Source: an uncultured Gammaproteobacteria bacterium
GTDB lineage: Bacteria > Pseudomonadota > Gammaproteobacteria > Pseudomonadales > Porticoccaceae
DNA: 64,000 nucleotides
Reading direction: 5' to 3'
NCBI GenBank assembly: GCA_913058345.1
Contig: CAJXQR010000001.1
Span: 248,001-312,000 of the forward strand
Position 1 is the stretch's first letter; each line of letters starts with the position of its first letter. Positions 17,751 to 26,901 of this stretch are shown one piece after another. The position numbers and the translations under genes were made by a program. Under the pieces are notes generated by a model, which did not search any database, was not told the origin of the DNA, and saw only the letters and a list, made by a program, of their open reading frames with translations.

Positions 17751-18187
17751 GGCTACCTCGATAGGAAATTTCGTTTCGAGAATGAGCTTACGGTTGAAAA
17801 CTTAAGGTTGACTTAAGGCTGAAGTGCTTTTTTTGGGGTGAAGAAATTCCACTAGGCACGGCAATAGGCAAAAAGTCAGGCTAAGTCTCGATTAAGCGTG
17901 CCTTTTCCATCAGTGCTTGGGCGAGGAAATTACGTTTATTTCCGCAATTAATGAAATCAAACTCATTATTGGGTTGCCCCACACAGGAATAGGTTTAAAA
18001 TTAGCCCCCTTTTTTGGCTCACTCGGCATTTTCTTTGTCAGAGCACAACTTCTTTGTTTTGACACACTGCTGTAGGCATGGCTAAGGCCTCATTAAATTA
18101 TTGGGGCCGTGTATTCATCTGATGTCTCAGTCTTAAATTTCAACGCAGATGTTTAACCCGAAGTAACTTGTAATCTGGAGGCAGCAA
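17751..18187. other. Divergent intergenic region between the T_hemolysin operon and nhaD
   Basis: These 437 bp carry the regulatory repeats at 17787-17822 close to the minus-strand operon, and a GGAGG ribosome site for nhaD at about 18177. I found no RNA gene or protein-coding frame with support. A sodium-responsive leader for nhaD cannot be recognised or excluded by eye. Confidence 0.5.
17787..17822 (-). promoter_or_regulatory. PmrA/QseB-type operator: tandem CTTAAG half-sites upstream of the T_hemolysin operon
   Basis: Two perfect CTTAAG half-sites, 17801-17806 and 17812-17817, are separated by exactly five bases. This matches the CTTAAK-N5-CTTAAK consensus of PmrA/BasR and the similar QseB site. 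A third degenerate copy begins at 17787, giving three copies of an 11-base CTTAMGGYTGA unit. On the minus strand the site ends 50 bp before the T_hemolysin ATG. A CATTCT that could serve as the -10 lies 16 bases downstream, so the box would overlap the -35 region as at PmrA-activated promoters. The cognate regulator is probably the one encoded at 12580-13239. Confidence 0.7.
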
Positions 18188-19591
18188 TTGATTAAACAGT
18201 ATACGGCTCTGGCCCTTGGCTTGTTAATGGCCACGCCTTTATGGGCATCCGTCGAGGGCGGTGGTGCCAAGCTTGAACTGACTCACAACTGGGTCGGTTA
18301 TCTGGCCATCGGAATTTTTGTTTTCGCTTATATTTTTGTCATTCTTGAAGAAAAAATACATCTGCGAAAATCTAAGCCCGTACTCCTCGCTGCCGGGCTG
18401 ATCTGGATTTTAATTGCTCTGGTCTACAACTCACACGATATGCCCCATGCGGTTGAACCGGCGATTCGACACAATTTTCTCGAATATGGCGAATTGTTTT
18501 TCTTCCTCTTAGTGGCAATGACCTATATCAATGCGATGCTCGAGAGGGGCGTTTTCGATGCCTTGCGCAATTGGTTAGTTGACAAAGGCTTTAGTTATCG
18601 CAGTTTGTTTTGGCTGACGGGTATTCTGGCTTTTTTCATATCACCGGTGGCTGATAATCTGACGACTGCCCTCATCATGTGTGCTGTGGTGTTGGCCGTT
18701 GGTACAGGTAAACCAGGGTTCGTCTCGATTTCCTGCATCAATATTGTTGTTGGTGCTAATGCCGGTGGTGCTTTTAGCCCTTTTGGGGACATCACAACGC
18801 TGATGGTCTGGCAAAAGGGCATGGTAGATTTTAGTGAGTTTTTCGCGCTGTTTATTCCTTCAGCCGTGAATTTCCTGGTGCCTGCTGTCATTATGCAATT
18901 CGCTCTCCCATCCGGTAAACCCGCTAAAGTAGAGGGTGTGCAAGAGGGCCTCAAATTCGGAGGCTTAGCTATTGTTGGCTTGTTTTTATTGACTATTGTT
19001 ACTGCAGTTTGCTTCCACAATTTCCTACATATTCCTCCCGTCTTTGGCATGATGCTCGGTTTGGCCTACCTCAAGTTTTACGGTTTCTATCTCCGCCAGC
19101 GCTCAAAGTCATGGACGGTGGCAACCGAGGCGCCTCCCGGTTCAACGGCTGACCCTTATAATTTTGATGTATTTTCGAAAATTGCACAGGCCGAGTGGGA
19201 CACTCTGTTTTTCTTCTACGGTGTCATCTTAGCCGTCGGAGGCCTCGGTTTTATCGGTTATTTGGGTATGGCCTCAGAGTTCGTGTATGGCGAGCTTGGC
19301 GCCACCACCGCGAATGTACTGGTGGGCATAATGTCAGCTATTGTCGATAATATTCCAGTGATGTTTGCAGTGCTGACAATGAACCCTGAAATGTCTCACT
19401 TTCAGTGGTTACTGGTAACGTTGACAGCGGGAGTGGGTGGCAGTTTACTCTCAGTTGGCTCTGCCGCAGGTGTTGCCCTCATGGGGCAGGCCCGTGGTCA
19501 ATACACTTTCTTTGGCCATTTGAAGTGGACGCCAGTTATTGCCCTGGGCTACGGTGCCAGCATCTGGGTACACTTTTTAGTGAACGCTTAA
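18188..19591 (+). CDS. nhaD: Na+/H+ antiporter NhaD
   Basis: The 467-residue ion-transporter superfamily protein has a signal-like N-terminus (ALALGLLMATPLWAS) and about twelve membrane helices. The NhaD hallmarks are FFISPVADNLTTALIM, GANAGGAFSPFGDITTLMVW and SAIVDNIPVMFAVL. It extrudes sodium or lithium in exchange for protons at alkaline pH, which suits a marine cell. The start is a TTG at 18188, supported by GGAGG six bases upstream. The first ATG, at residue 14, would truncate the signal-like segment. A strong terminator follows at 19639. Confidence 0.93.
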   Translation: MIKQYTALALGLLMATPLWASVEGGGAKLELTHNWVGYLAIGIFVFAYIFVILEEKIHLRKSKPVLLAAGLIWILIALVYNSHDMPHAVEPAIRHNFLEYGELFFFLLVAMTYINAMLERGVFDALRNWLVDKGFSYRSLFWLTGILAFFISPVADNLTTALIMCAVVLAVGTGKPGFVSISCINIVVGANAGGAFSPFGDITTLMVWQKGMVDFSEFFALFIPSAVNFLVPAVIMQFALPSGKPAKVEGVQEGLKFGGLAIVGLFLLTIVTAVCFHNFLHIPPVFGMMLGLAYLKFYGFYLRQRSKSWTVATEAPPGSTADPYNFDVFSKIAQAEWDTLFFFYGVILAVGGLGFIGYLGMASEFVYGELGATTANVLVGIMSAIVDNIPVMFAVLTMNPEMSHFQWLLVTLTAGVGGSLLSVGSAAGVALMGQARGQYTFFGHLKWTPVIALGYGASIWVHFLVNA

Positions 19592-19638
19592 TAGTACGAG
19601 GCTAATATGTGAGGCCAACAAGGCCCACGGTTTTAGTC

Positions 19639-19676
19639 AAAAAAGCCCGCTGACAGCACTGTCAGCGGGCTTTTTT
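19639..19676 (+). terminator. Strong Rho-independent terminator between nhaD and the aldehyde dehydrogenase gene
   Basis: AGCCCGCTGACAG and CTGTCAGCGGGCT form a near-perfect stem (19644-19671), flanked by an A-run on the left and a T-run on the right. It can therefore act on both converging transcripts. Confidence 0.9.
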
Positions 19677-19709
19677 ATGGTATTTGAAATCTGGAGTCAG
19701 CTTATGTAT

Positions 19710-21143
19710 TTACAGTTTCAGGCGGTTGAGCAACCAGTACAATCTTTCGTGAGCTTTGGTGTAGGGGGGATAAAACAACTCGGGTTTGCCGACCTTGGGG
19801 AAAGTGAAGCGGGGACGTAATTTACTCATTTCCATAAAGCCCTCATAGCCATGGTAGTGACCCATGCCGCTGGCCCCTATACCTCCGAAAGGAATGCTGT
19901 GTTGTAACACATGGAAAATACAGTTGTTGACCGTCACGCCTCCTGACAATGTGCCATAAAACAATTTTTCCTGAGTGGCTTTATCGTCGCTGAACAAATA
20001 CAGGGCCAGGGGTTTATCGCGGCTGTTGATGTGCTCGAGAACTTCATCCAGGGAGTCATAACTGATGACGGTGAAGAGGGGGCCAAATATTTCCTCCTGA
20101 GCAATTCGCATATCCTCGTTAACATCCAGCACAAGGTGAGGTGGAAATTTACGCCACTCATCATTAAAGCTCCCTGTGGTTAACTGTATGGCTTCAGCCC
20201 CCTTGTCGACAGCATCATTGAGAGTTTCTTTCAGTCGGGTGTAAGAGCGTTCATCAATAATCGATGTGTAATCATCATTATTGGTATCGGGGTAACGTTC
20301 TCGCATAATTTCACCGGCAATGCGCACAAAGTCATCGCGCTTGTGCCGGGGTACAAAAACGTAGTCCGGAGCAACGCAAGTTTGCCCCGCATTGACATAT
20401 TTTCCGTACATAATACGACTGGTCGCTTCCTCTAAATCATAATCCTCACAAATAATGGTTGGTGACTTGCCACCGAGCTCGAGAGTTACTGGGCAAAGGT
20501 TTTGGGCGGCCGCCGTCATGACATTGATACCGCTTTCCGCAGAGCCGGTATAAACAATATGATCGAAGGGCAGGCTAGAGAACTCTGAACCGCTTAGACC
20601 CGGCAAATAGGCCGCGGTGTCATCGCCGAAGGTCTCTCGGAACAAACCCTGTAATAAACGACAAAGATTCTGTGAATTAGCGGCAAGCTTAACTATACAG
20701 CGGTTGCCGGAGGCGAGTGCATTAATAAGCGGTCCGATCGACAAATAAAGTGGATAGTTCCAGGGGGTGCCGATGCCTATAACGCCTTTGGGCTGGGGAA
20801 TAACTTCATTTTTACCGGTAAAGAATAGAATAGAGGTGTGACGGCGTTGGGCTTTCATCCACTTTTTGAGGTTTTTCCGGGTGTCGCGAGACGCGGTTAA
20901 GCAACCAAAGATTTCAACCATCTTTGTTTCAGTGGGATTCCGGTGGCCGAAATCTGCAGAAATCGCAGCGGTAATAGCATCGGTGTTTTTTGATAGCAGA
21001 CGTTCAAGCTTAACCAGGTTATCGAGTCGTTCTTGAAGGGAGGGGTAAGGGTTTTGGAAATGAGCATCTTTTTGTGCCTTTAGAATGATCTCGGCTTCAG
21101 TTTGCGGGTTTTCATTTAACGATGTTTGTCGACCTTGTCCCAT
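19710..21143 (-). CDS. Coniferyl-aldehyde-dehydrogenase-type aldehyde dehydrogenase
   Basis: This class 3-like NAD(P)-dependent aldehyde dehydrogenase has 477 residues. The active-site features are TPWNYP (oxyanion Asn), VTLELGGKSP (general-base Glu) and NAGQTCVAPDYV (catalytic Cys). The C-terminal HGYEGFMEMSKLRP and the amphipathic tail fit the CalB-like or fatty aldehyde dehydrogenase subgroup. It oxidises aromatic or long-chain aldehydes to acids. Lying next to the BVMO pair on the opposite strand, it may process aldehydes formed after lactone or ester opening; this is an inference. Confidence 0.85.
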   Translation of the reverse strand: MGQGRQTSLNENPQTEAEIILKAQKDAHFQNPYPSLQERLDNLVKLERLLSKNTDAITAAISADFGHRNPTETKMVEIFGCLTASRDTRKNLKKWMKAQRRHTSILFFTGKNEVIPQPKGVIGIGTPWNYPLYLSIGPLINALASGNRCIVKLAANSQNLCRLLQGLFRETFGDDTAAYLPGLSGSEFSSLPFDHIVYTGSAESGINVMTAAAQNLCPVTLELGGKSPTIICEDYDLEEATSRIMYGKYVNAGQTCVAPDYVFVPRHKRDDFVRIAGEIMRERYPDTNNDDYTSIIDERSYTRLKETLNDAVDKGAEAIQLTTGSFNDEWRKFPPHLVLDVNEDMRIAQEEIFGPLFTVISYDSLDEVLEHINSRDKPLALYLFSDDKATQEKLFYGTLSGGVTVNNCIFHVLQHSIPFGGIGASGMGHYHGYEGFMEMSKLRPRFTFPKVGKPELFYPPYTKAHERLYWLLNRLKL

Positions 21144-21499
21144 AGCTTCTATCTACCTCACTGTAAATTAAATTACTTTAACGTTCGAAAAGAGTAGCTG
21201 TTTCACGAGATGTAAGCAATTTTGTCAGTTACAAGCCAACGGTGCTCAGTTGTTATTTTTGCCGGTGTCAAAAGGCGTAGTAAAAGATCACTTGAGGTAA
21301 ATCAAATGCTGACTTCGCTTGACGGGGTACATTTCAATCCTGTGCGGTCGGTCAGTCGGCTGCAGGGTTAAGCGATCAAACGCTGACATCTGATAAGGCC
21401 AATACCAGGGTGTCCTTGTAGTTGCTTTGTACTGTCTCCATAAAAAGTTATGTCGACCAGTGTTTGCATTTTTGTCCAGAAATTAACGAGGTATGAACT
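21144..21499. other. Divergent intergenic region upstream of the first BVMO gene
   Basis: These 356 bp hold the promoters of the aldehyde dehydrogenase (minus) and BVMO (plus) genes. A GAGG ribosome site lies near 21489. I see no repeat, RNA or coding frame that I can support. Confidence 0.45.
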
Positions 21500-23119
21500 A
21501 TGTCAAATCAATACGATGCCATTATTATTGGCGCCGGTATTTCAGGAATGTATCAGTTACATAAGTTGCGAGAGCAGGGGCTTTCGGTAAAAGTGTATGA
21601 AACGGGTACGGGCGTTGGTGGCACCTGGTACTGGAATAAGTACCCCGGTTGTCGCTTTGACTCTGAGAGCTATACCTATGGCTATTCGTGGTCAGATGAG
21701 GTGCTACAGGAATGGGACTATAAAGAGCGATTTGCTGCACAGCCGGATACCGAGCGTTACTTAAACTTTGTCGCTGACAAATTTGATTTCCGTAAGGATA
21801 TCCAGTTCAACGCACGGGTCACTAAAGCGACCTACGATGAGAGCAATAATCAGTGGGACATAGAGCTGGAAGACGGCAGTACAGCAAGCGCTGAAATTCT
21901 TATATCTGCCTCTGGGCCTCTCAATGCCTACACTCTACCTCGCATTCCCGGTATTGACAGTTTTAAGGGGGAGTGGGCTCACACTGCACGCTACCCTAAA
22001 GAGGGTTTCGGCGGTCGCGGCGCTGATCAATTTAAAGGGAAGCGAGTTGGGGTTATTGGCACCGGTGCAACCGGCGTACAGGTGATTCAAGAGGTCGCGA
22101 AAACGGCCGATTCATTGACTGTTTTTCAGCTGGCACCCGAGTGGTGTGCGCCCCTTAAGAATGGTCCGATCAGTCGCGAGGAAATGCAGGACATTAAGGC
22201 CAATTACAAGAAAATATTTGCCGAATGTAATGAAACTTTTGGTGCATTTCACCACAAATTTGACGAACGCTCAGCACTGGAGGTGTCTGATGAAGAGCGT
22301 GAAGCTTTCTTTGAGAAAAAGTATAACGAACCCGGTTTCGGCATTTGGTTGGGCAATTTTCACGACATCATGACTGACCGCAAAGCTAACGATTTGATTA
22401 CTGACTTTGTTGCTCGAAAGATTCGCAGTCGAGTGAGCGATCCCAAAACAGCAGAAAACTTGATCCCTAAAGATCACGGTTTTGGTACGCGTCGTGTACC
22501 CATGGAGACCCAATATTTTGAGTGCTACAACCAGGACAACGTTAAGCTGGTGAACCTCAAAGAAACACCCATCGAAGAGATTCTACCTGCAGGAATCAAG
22601 TGCAGCGATGAAATGTACGATCTAGATATTATCATTTACGCCACTGGCTTCGATGCAGTAACAGGTTCGCTGAAACGCATTGATATTACGGGTAAAGATG
22701 GCCTAAAACTAACGGATAAATGGGCTAATGGTCCGCGTACCTTACTGGGCATGCAATCAGTTGGGTTTCCCAACTTATTCACACTAGTTGGCCCGCACAA
22801 CGGCGCTACCTTCTGTAATATTCCGCGCTGTATCGAACAGAACGTTGAATGGGTTTCCGATACTATTGCCTACATGAAAAAAAATGGATTCCATTCGATC
22901 GAACCTACGCAGGCAGCAGAAGATGACTGGACTAGTCACGTCGACGAGACCGCACAAATGACATTGTTCCCTTCTGCAGACTCGTGGTTTATGGGCGTTA
23001 ACCTGAATGATCCGAGCAAAAAACGCACCTTTATGCTCTACGCCGGTGGTCAACAAAACTACCGTGCAGCCTGTGACAAAGTGGCAGAGAACAACTATGA
23101 GGGGTTCATTCTTAAATAG
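21500..23119 (+). CDS. Baeyer-Villiger-type flavin monooxygenase 1 (cyclohexanone monooxygenase family)
   Basis: The 539-residue FAD/NADPH enzyme has two Rossmann motifs, GAGISG near the N-terminus and GTGATG at about residue 187. The BVMO fingerprint at residues 155-166 reads FKGEWAHTARYP, so the usual final Trp is Tyr165 (TAC at 21992-21994). The class converts ketones to esters or lactones. It is closely related along its whole length to the next gene and begins with the same MSNQYDA. A GAGG ribosome site precedes ATG 21500. The Tyr substitution may alter NADPH-linked domain movement or specificity. A non-BVMO flavin monooxygenase role is less likely. Confidence 0.88.
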   Translation: MSNQYDAIIIGAGISGMYQLHKLREQGLSVKVYETGTGVGGTWYWNKYPGCRFDSESYTYGYSWSDEVLQEWDYKERFAAQPDTERYLNFVADKFDFRKDIQFNARVTKATYDESNNQWDIELEDGSTASAEILISASGPLNAYTLPRIPGIDSFKGEWAHTARYPKEGFGGRGADQFKGKRVGVIGTGATGVQVIQEVAKTADSLTVFQLAPEWCAPLKNGPISREEMQDIKANYKKIFAECNETFGAFHHKFDERSALEVSDEEREAFFEKKYNEPGFGIWLGNFHDIMTDRKANDLITDFVARKIRSRVSDPKTAENLIPKDHGFGTRRVPMETQYFECYNQDNVKLVNLKETPIEEILPAGIKCSDEMYDLDIIIYATGFDAVTGSLKRIDITGKDGLKLTDKWANGPRTLLGMQSVGFPNLFTLVGPHNGATFCNIPRCIEQNVEWVSDTIAYMKKNGFHSIEPTQAAEDDWTSHVDETAQMTLFPSADSWFMGVNLNDPSKKRTFMLYAGGQQNYRAACDKVAENNYEGFILK

Positions 23120-23152
23120 ATGGCAGCACTATTTTAGTGTATTGTACAATTC

Positions 23153-23183
23153 AAAGGGCTGCTGAAATAGGCGGCCTTTTCTT
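23153..23183 (+). terminator. Possible weak terminator between the BVMO genes
   Basis: AAAGGGCTGC can pair with GCGGCCTTTT, with one bulge and a G-U pair, followed by CTT. It may attenuate read-through from the first to the second BVMO gene. Support is modest. Confidence 0.4.
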
Positions 23184-23264
23184 ATGTCTGCCATTTTCTC
23201 ATAGCGATTAAGGTGCGTATTTGTCGCACTTTTTTGATGTCGCTCCACACAAAGAGGTCTAAGC

Positions 23265-24881
23265 ATGTCCAACCAATATGATGCCATTGTCATGGGAGCC
23301 GGTATTGCCGGTATGTATCAGTTAATCAAGCTGCGTGAACTGGGGCTCAACGTTAGAGTCTTTGAAACAGGTGATGGCGTCGGCGGCGTCTGGCATTGGA
23401 ACAATTATCCGGGCTGTCGTTTTGACTCTGAAAGCCACACTTATGGTTACTCTTTTTCTGACGAATTACTCCAGGAATGGAACTGGACTGAGCGTTTTGC
23501 ACCACAGCCAGAAACCAAGCGTTACCTGAACCATGTTGCCGATAAATTTGACCTGCGAAAAGATATACAGTTTAACAGCCGCGTGGCCAAAGCTACTTAT
23601 GACGAGGCCGCTAACCAGTGGCAAGTTGAGCTAGAAGACGGCAGTACCGCCAGTGCTCGCTTTTTGATTTCAGCAACTGGCCCACTCTCAGCCTATACCA
23701 TGCCGCGCATTCCCGGGATCGATAGCTTTAAAGGCGATTACTGCCATACAGCGCGCTGGCCAGAAGGCGATACTGGCTGGAAAGGTAATGATTTTAGCGG
23801 TCTGCGGGTCGGTGTTGTTGGCACCGGTGCCACCGGTACACAGGTGATTCAAGAAATCGCAAAAACGGCTAAAGAACTTACTGTGTTTCAGCTTGCCCCC
23901 AATTGGTGTGCACCGCTACATAATGCACCTCTCGAGCAAGCTGAGATGGATGAAATTAAAGCGAACTATAAAGAAACTTTTGAGTATCTTAGTACTACTT
24001 TTGGCGCTTTCGCCCACAAATTTGTCGAACAGTCTGCCCTTGAGGTCCCTGCTGAAGAACGTGAAGCTTTTTTTGAAAAACTCTATGCCGAACCCGGCTT
24101 TGGTATCTGGTTAGCCAATTACCAGGACATTATGACCAGCCCAGAGGCCAACGCCCTTATCACAGAATTTATTGCCAACAAAATTCGTCAGCGCGTCGAT
24201 GACCCCGCCGTTGCCGAGTTGCTCATTCCAAAAGATCACGGTTTTGGCACTCGCCGCGTTCCCATGGAAACCCGTTATTTCGAAGTCTATAACCAACCGA
24301 ATGTTCACCTCATTGACCTCAACAAAACACCGATTGAAGAAATCATGCCCGAGGGAGTACGCTGCAGCGACAAACTCTATGAACTCGACTTGATTGTCTA
24401 CGCCACAGGTTTTGATGCTGTCACAGGTGCACTAAAGCGCATCGATATTACCGGTAAAGGCGGTCAGAAGTTGACGGACAAGTGGGAAGATGGTCCTCGT
24501 ACCTACCTAGGCATGCAGACTGCAGGCTTTCCCAATCTCTTTACTCTGGTTGGCCCGCACAATGGTGCTACATTCTGTAATATTCCACGTTGTATTGAGC
24601 AGAATGTTGAATGGGTTTCCGATCTCGTTGGCTACATGAACGACAAAAATCTCGTAGAAATAGAGCCAACACTGGCAGCTGAAGATGAGTGGACCCAGCA
24701 TGTCGACGAAATTGCCCAGCATACCTTGTTTCCTACTGCCGACTCCTGGTTTATGGGTGTCAACCCCAACAACCCAGATGCTAAGCGCACTTTTATGCTA
24801 TATGCCGGTGGGGCGCCCAACTACAAAGCAAAATGCGATGATGTTGCCGCACACGATTACGAGGGCTTTGCACTTAAATAA
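23265..24881 (+). CDS. Baeyer-Villiger-type flavin monooxygenase 2
   Basis: The 538-residue protein is a tandem paralogue of the preceding gene. Here the fingerprint is canonical: FKGDYCHTARWP with Trp in place, flanked by GAGIAG and GTGATG dinucleotide-binding motifs. Long identical blocks such as KDHGFGTRRVPMET and HNGATFCNIPRCIEQNVEW are shared with copy 1. It should insert oxygen next to a ketone carbonyl using NADPH and O2. The 145 bp gap contains a weak hairpin and fresh upstream sequence, so it could have its own promoter. A very strong terminator follows at 24921. Confidence 0.92.
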   Translation: MSNQYDAIVMGAGIAGMYQLIKLRELGLNVRVFETGDGVGGVWHWNNYPGCRFDSESHTYGYSFSDELLQEWNWTERFAPQPETKRYLNHVADKFDLRKDIQFNSRVAKATYDEAANQWQVELEDGSTASARFLISATGPLSAYTMPRIPGIDSFKGDYCHTARWPEGDTGWKGNDFSGLRVGVVGTGATGTQVIQEIAKTAKELTVFQLAPNWCAPLHNAPLEQAEMDEIKANYKETFEYLSTTFGAFAHKFVEQSALEVPAEEREAFFEKLYAEPGFGIWLANYQDIMTSPEANALITEFIANKIRQRVDDPAVAELLIPKDHGFGTRRVPMETRYFEVYNQPNVHLIDLNKTPIEEIMPEGVRCSDKLYELDLIVYATGFDAVTGALKRIDITGKGGQKLTDKWEDGPRTYLGMQTAGFPNLFTLVGPHNGATFCNIPRCIEQNVEWVSDLVGYMNDKNLVEIEPTLAAEDEWTQHVDEIAQHTLFPTADSWFMGVNPNNPDAKRTFMLYAGGAPNYKAKCDDVAAHDYEGFALK

Positions 24882-25208
24882 CGACTGCATTACTTGATAT
24901 GTCGTGATAAGTAAGCATTAAACTAAGGCGGGGCTAACGATTCAATCGTTAGCCCCGCCTTAGTTTTAAGAGGTATGAAATGTTTACGCGCAGTTATAAA
25001 CTGCACGAGAAGCTCTTTAGCACCGTTTAAACACCTCTCGTTGCCGTGGTTTTTTAGTCATCACTTAAGGCAAAAGCACTAGAAATATTGCTGAAGAGGA
25101 GGGCATTGCTCTTGCCGGTCAAAGCTCAGCCGTTTAGGCTAGTTCGCAAGGCATAACTGACGCTATACAAGGCTCGTCGACCTGGCGGGCATAAATAAGG
25201 GAGGTGTT
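24882..25208. other. Intergenic region between BVMO 2 and nhaA
   Basis: Apart from the terminator at 24921-24969 and the GGGAGG ribosome site of nhaA near 25199, these 327 bp contain nothing I can name. Confidence 0.45.
24921..24969 (+). terminator. Very strong terminator after the BVMO pair
   Basis: Arms 24921-24941 and 24945-24965 pair perfectly over 21 bp around a three-base TCA loop, followed by TT. The stem core includes GGCGGGGCTAACGA. The unusually long perfect stem should stop transcription efficiently before nhaA. Confidence 0.9.
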
Positions 25209-26621
25209 ATGGCAAAATCTAAACAATCAGTAATGGGGCGCCGCATGAAGGGTGTTTTTCACGCGCCCTGGGAGAGAGCCTTTAATAAAGTTCTAACCCC
25301 TTTTGAAGAGTTTATTCATCGCCAAACAACTAGCAGCTTACTGTTGATGGGTACGGCGGTAGTAGCCTTGATTCTCGCCAATGGCCCGTGGGCCGCGGGT
25401 TATGCCCATATTATGCACGCCCCGGTCAGTATCGGAATTGGCTCTTGGTCCCTCAACATGAGTCTGCATCACTGGATCAATGACGGTCTAATGGCGATGT
25501 TCTTTTTCGTCGTTGGCCTTGAGTTAAAGCGAGAAATACTGGTTGGTGAACTGGCCAGTCTACGCAATGCAGCGCTGCCTATTGGGGCCGCTATTGGCGG
25601 TATGGTAATGCCGGCATTGGTGTATTTCCTGATCAATCCGGAGGGTGACGCCGCCGTGGGCTGGGGCATTCCGATGGCTACCGATATTGCCTTTGCTATT
25701 GGCGCATTAGCATTACTGGCCAGTCGCGTACCCAAGGCTTTAATCACTTTTTTGGTCGCTTTAGCCATCGTGGATGATCTGGGCGCAGTATTTGTTATCG
25801 CTGTGTTTTACACCAACACGATTGCTCTTGAGCCATTGTCTGTGGCCGCAGGTTTATTTATCTTAATGCTGGTCTTTAATCTTGCGGGTATCCGCAAGCC
25901 TTTGCCTTATTTTATTGTTTCTCTGGTTTTTTGGTACGCGGTTTTACTATCGGGAGTACATGCAACACTGGCCGGAGTGCTCGGCGCCCTATGCGTGCCC
26001 ACAAATCCCAAATATCAACCTGAACGCTTCAGCATGTTGGTAAAAGGCCTAATGAAGCGCTTTGATAGCAGTTACCAAACAGGGGAAAGTATTTTAGTCA
26101 ACGATGAGTTGCGCGCAGTGGTGCAGAGCCTTGAAAACGGTGTGCTCAGCGTACAGGCACCTCTGCAGCGCCTCGAACACGCCTGGCACATGCCCGTTGC
26201 CTATATTGTTATTCCGATCTTCGCGCTGGCTAATGCCGGAATTCCTCTGGAACTGGCTTCTATGAGCCAAACACTCAATCACCCGGTTTTCATTGGTGTA
26301 TCTCTGGGCCTGATTCTGGGTAAATTTATCGGTATAACTGGCGTCAGCTGGTTGATGCTCAAGTTCGGTCTTGCCGTACTACCCAAGGACACGCGTTTTA
26401 CACAAATTGCCGGCGTGTCGCTATTAGCGGGTATAGGTTTCACGATGTCTATTTTTGTCGCACAGCTAGGCTTTAGTGAACGCGATGATTTATTGCTCAT
26501 CTCCAAAACAGCCATACTCCTGTCCTCACTTGTAGCAGGTCTGGTTGGTATTCTCTGGCTTTACCTCGTTAGCAAGCCTGTTGCTGTTGATAGTGTTGAC
26601 GATGAAAAAGGTCATACTTAA
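25209..26621 (+). CDS. nhaA: Na+/H+ antiporter NhaA
   Basis: The 470-residue inner-membrane protein contains the NhaA signatures FFFVVGLELKREI, PMATDIAFAIGALALL (ion-binding Asp) and LVALAIVDDLGAVFVIAVFY (the essential Asp pair), and the C-terminal GIGFTMSIFVAQLGF. It exchanges protons for sodium and drives pH and sodium homeostasis. It is longer than E. coli NhaA through an N-terminal cytosolic extension and a loop near residues 270-310. A GGGAGG ribosome site precedes ATG 25209. It is unlinked in sequence family to NhaD at 18188. Confidence 0.95.
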   Translation: MAKSKQSVMGRRMKGVFHAPWERAFNKVLTPFEEFIHRQTTSSLLLMGTAVVALILANGPWAAGYAHIMHAPVSIGIGSWSLNMSLHHWINDGLMAMFFFVVGLELKREILVGELASLRNAALPIGAAIGGMVMPALVYFLINPEGDAAVGWGIPMATDIAFAIGALALLASRVPKALITFLVALAIVDDLGAVFVIAVFYTNTIALEPLSVAAGLFILMLVFNLAGIRKPLPYFIVSLVFWYAVLLSGVHATLAGVLGALCVPTNPKYQPERFSMLVKGLMKRFDSSYQTGESILVNDELRAVVQSLENGVLSVQAPLQRLEHAWHMPVAYIVIPIFALANAGIPLELASMSQTLNHPVFIGVSLGLILGKFIGITGVSWLMLKFGLAVLPKDTRFTQIAGVSLLAGIGFTMSIFVAQLGFSERDDLLLISKTAILLSSLVAGLVGILWLYLVSKPVAVDSVDDEKGHT

Positions 26622-26901
26622 TAGGCTCAGGCTTACACTTAGGCTAGCCATACCAACTCAAGAGCGGCGCACTTGAACTCATCAGCTGTGATTTTGTCTC
26701 AGTTGGTGGAAATAGTGCCCGCTCGGCACACCTAGAAGGATTGCGTATAATGTATATTATGTTAAATCAATTCTATTGAACTTCCTCCAAGCCTGTAAAT
26801 AACTGAACTGTGTTCGATATACCCAGGCCTTGATGTTTTACGAAGAATCAACTGAGATCTTAGTGCTACACTCCTAACCTACTATTCAAGACTGAGCCCC
26901 T

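Noticed and set aside
24921-24965. Long inverted repeat as a transposon end
   Set aside because: The 3-base loop, position after a stop codon and lack of any transposase fit a terminator.
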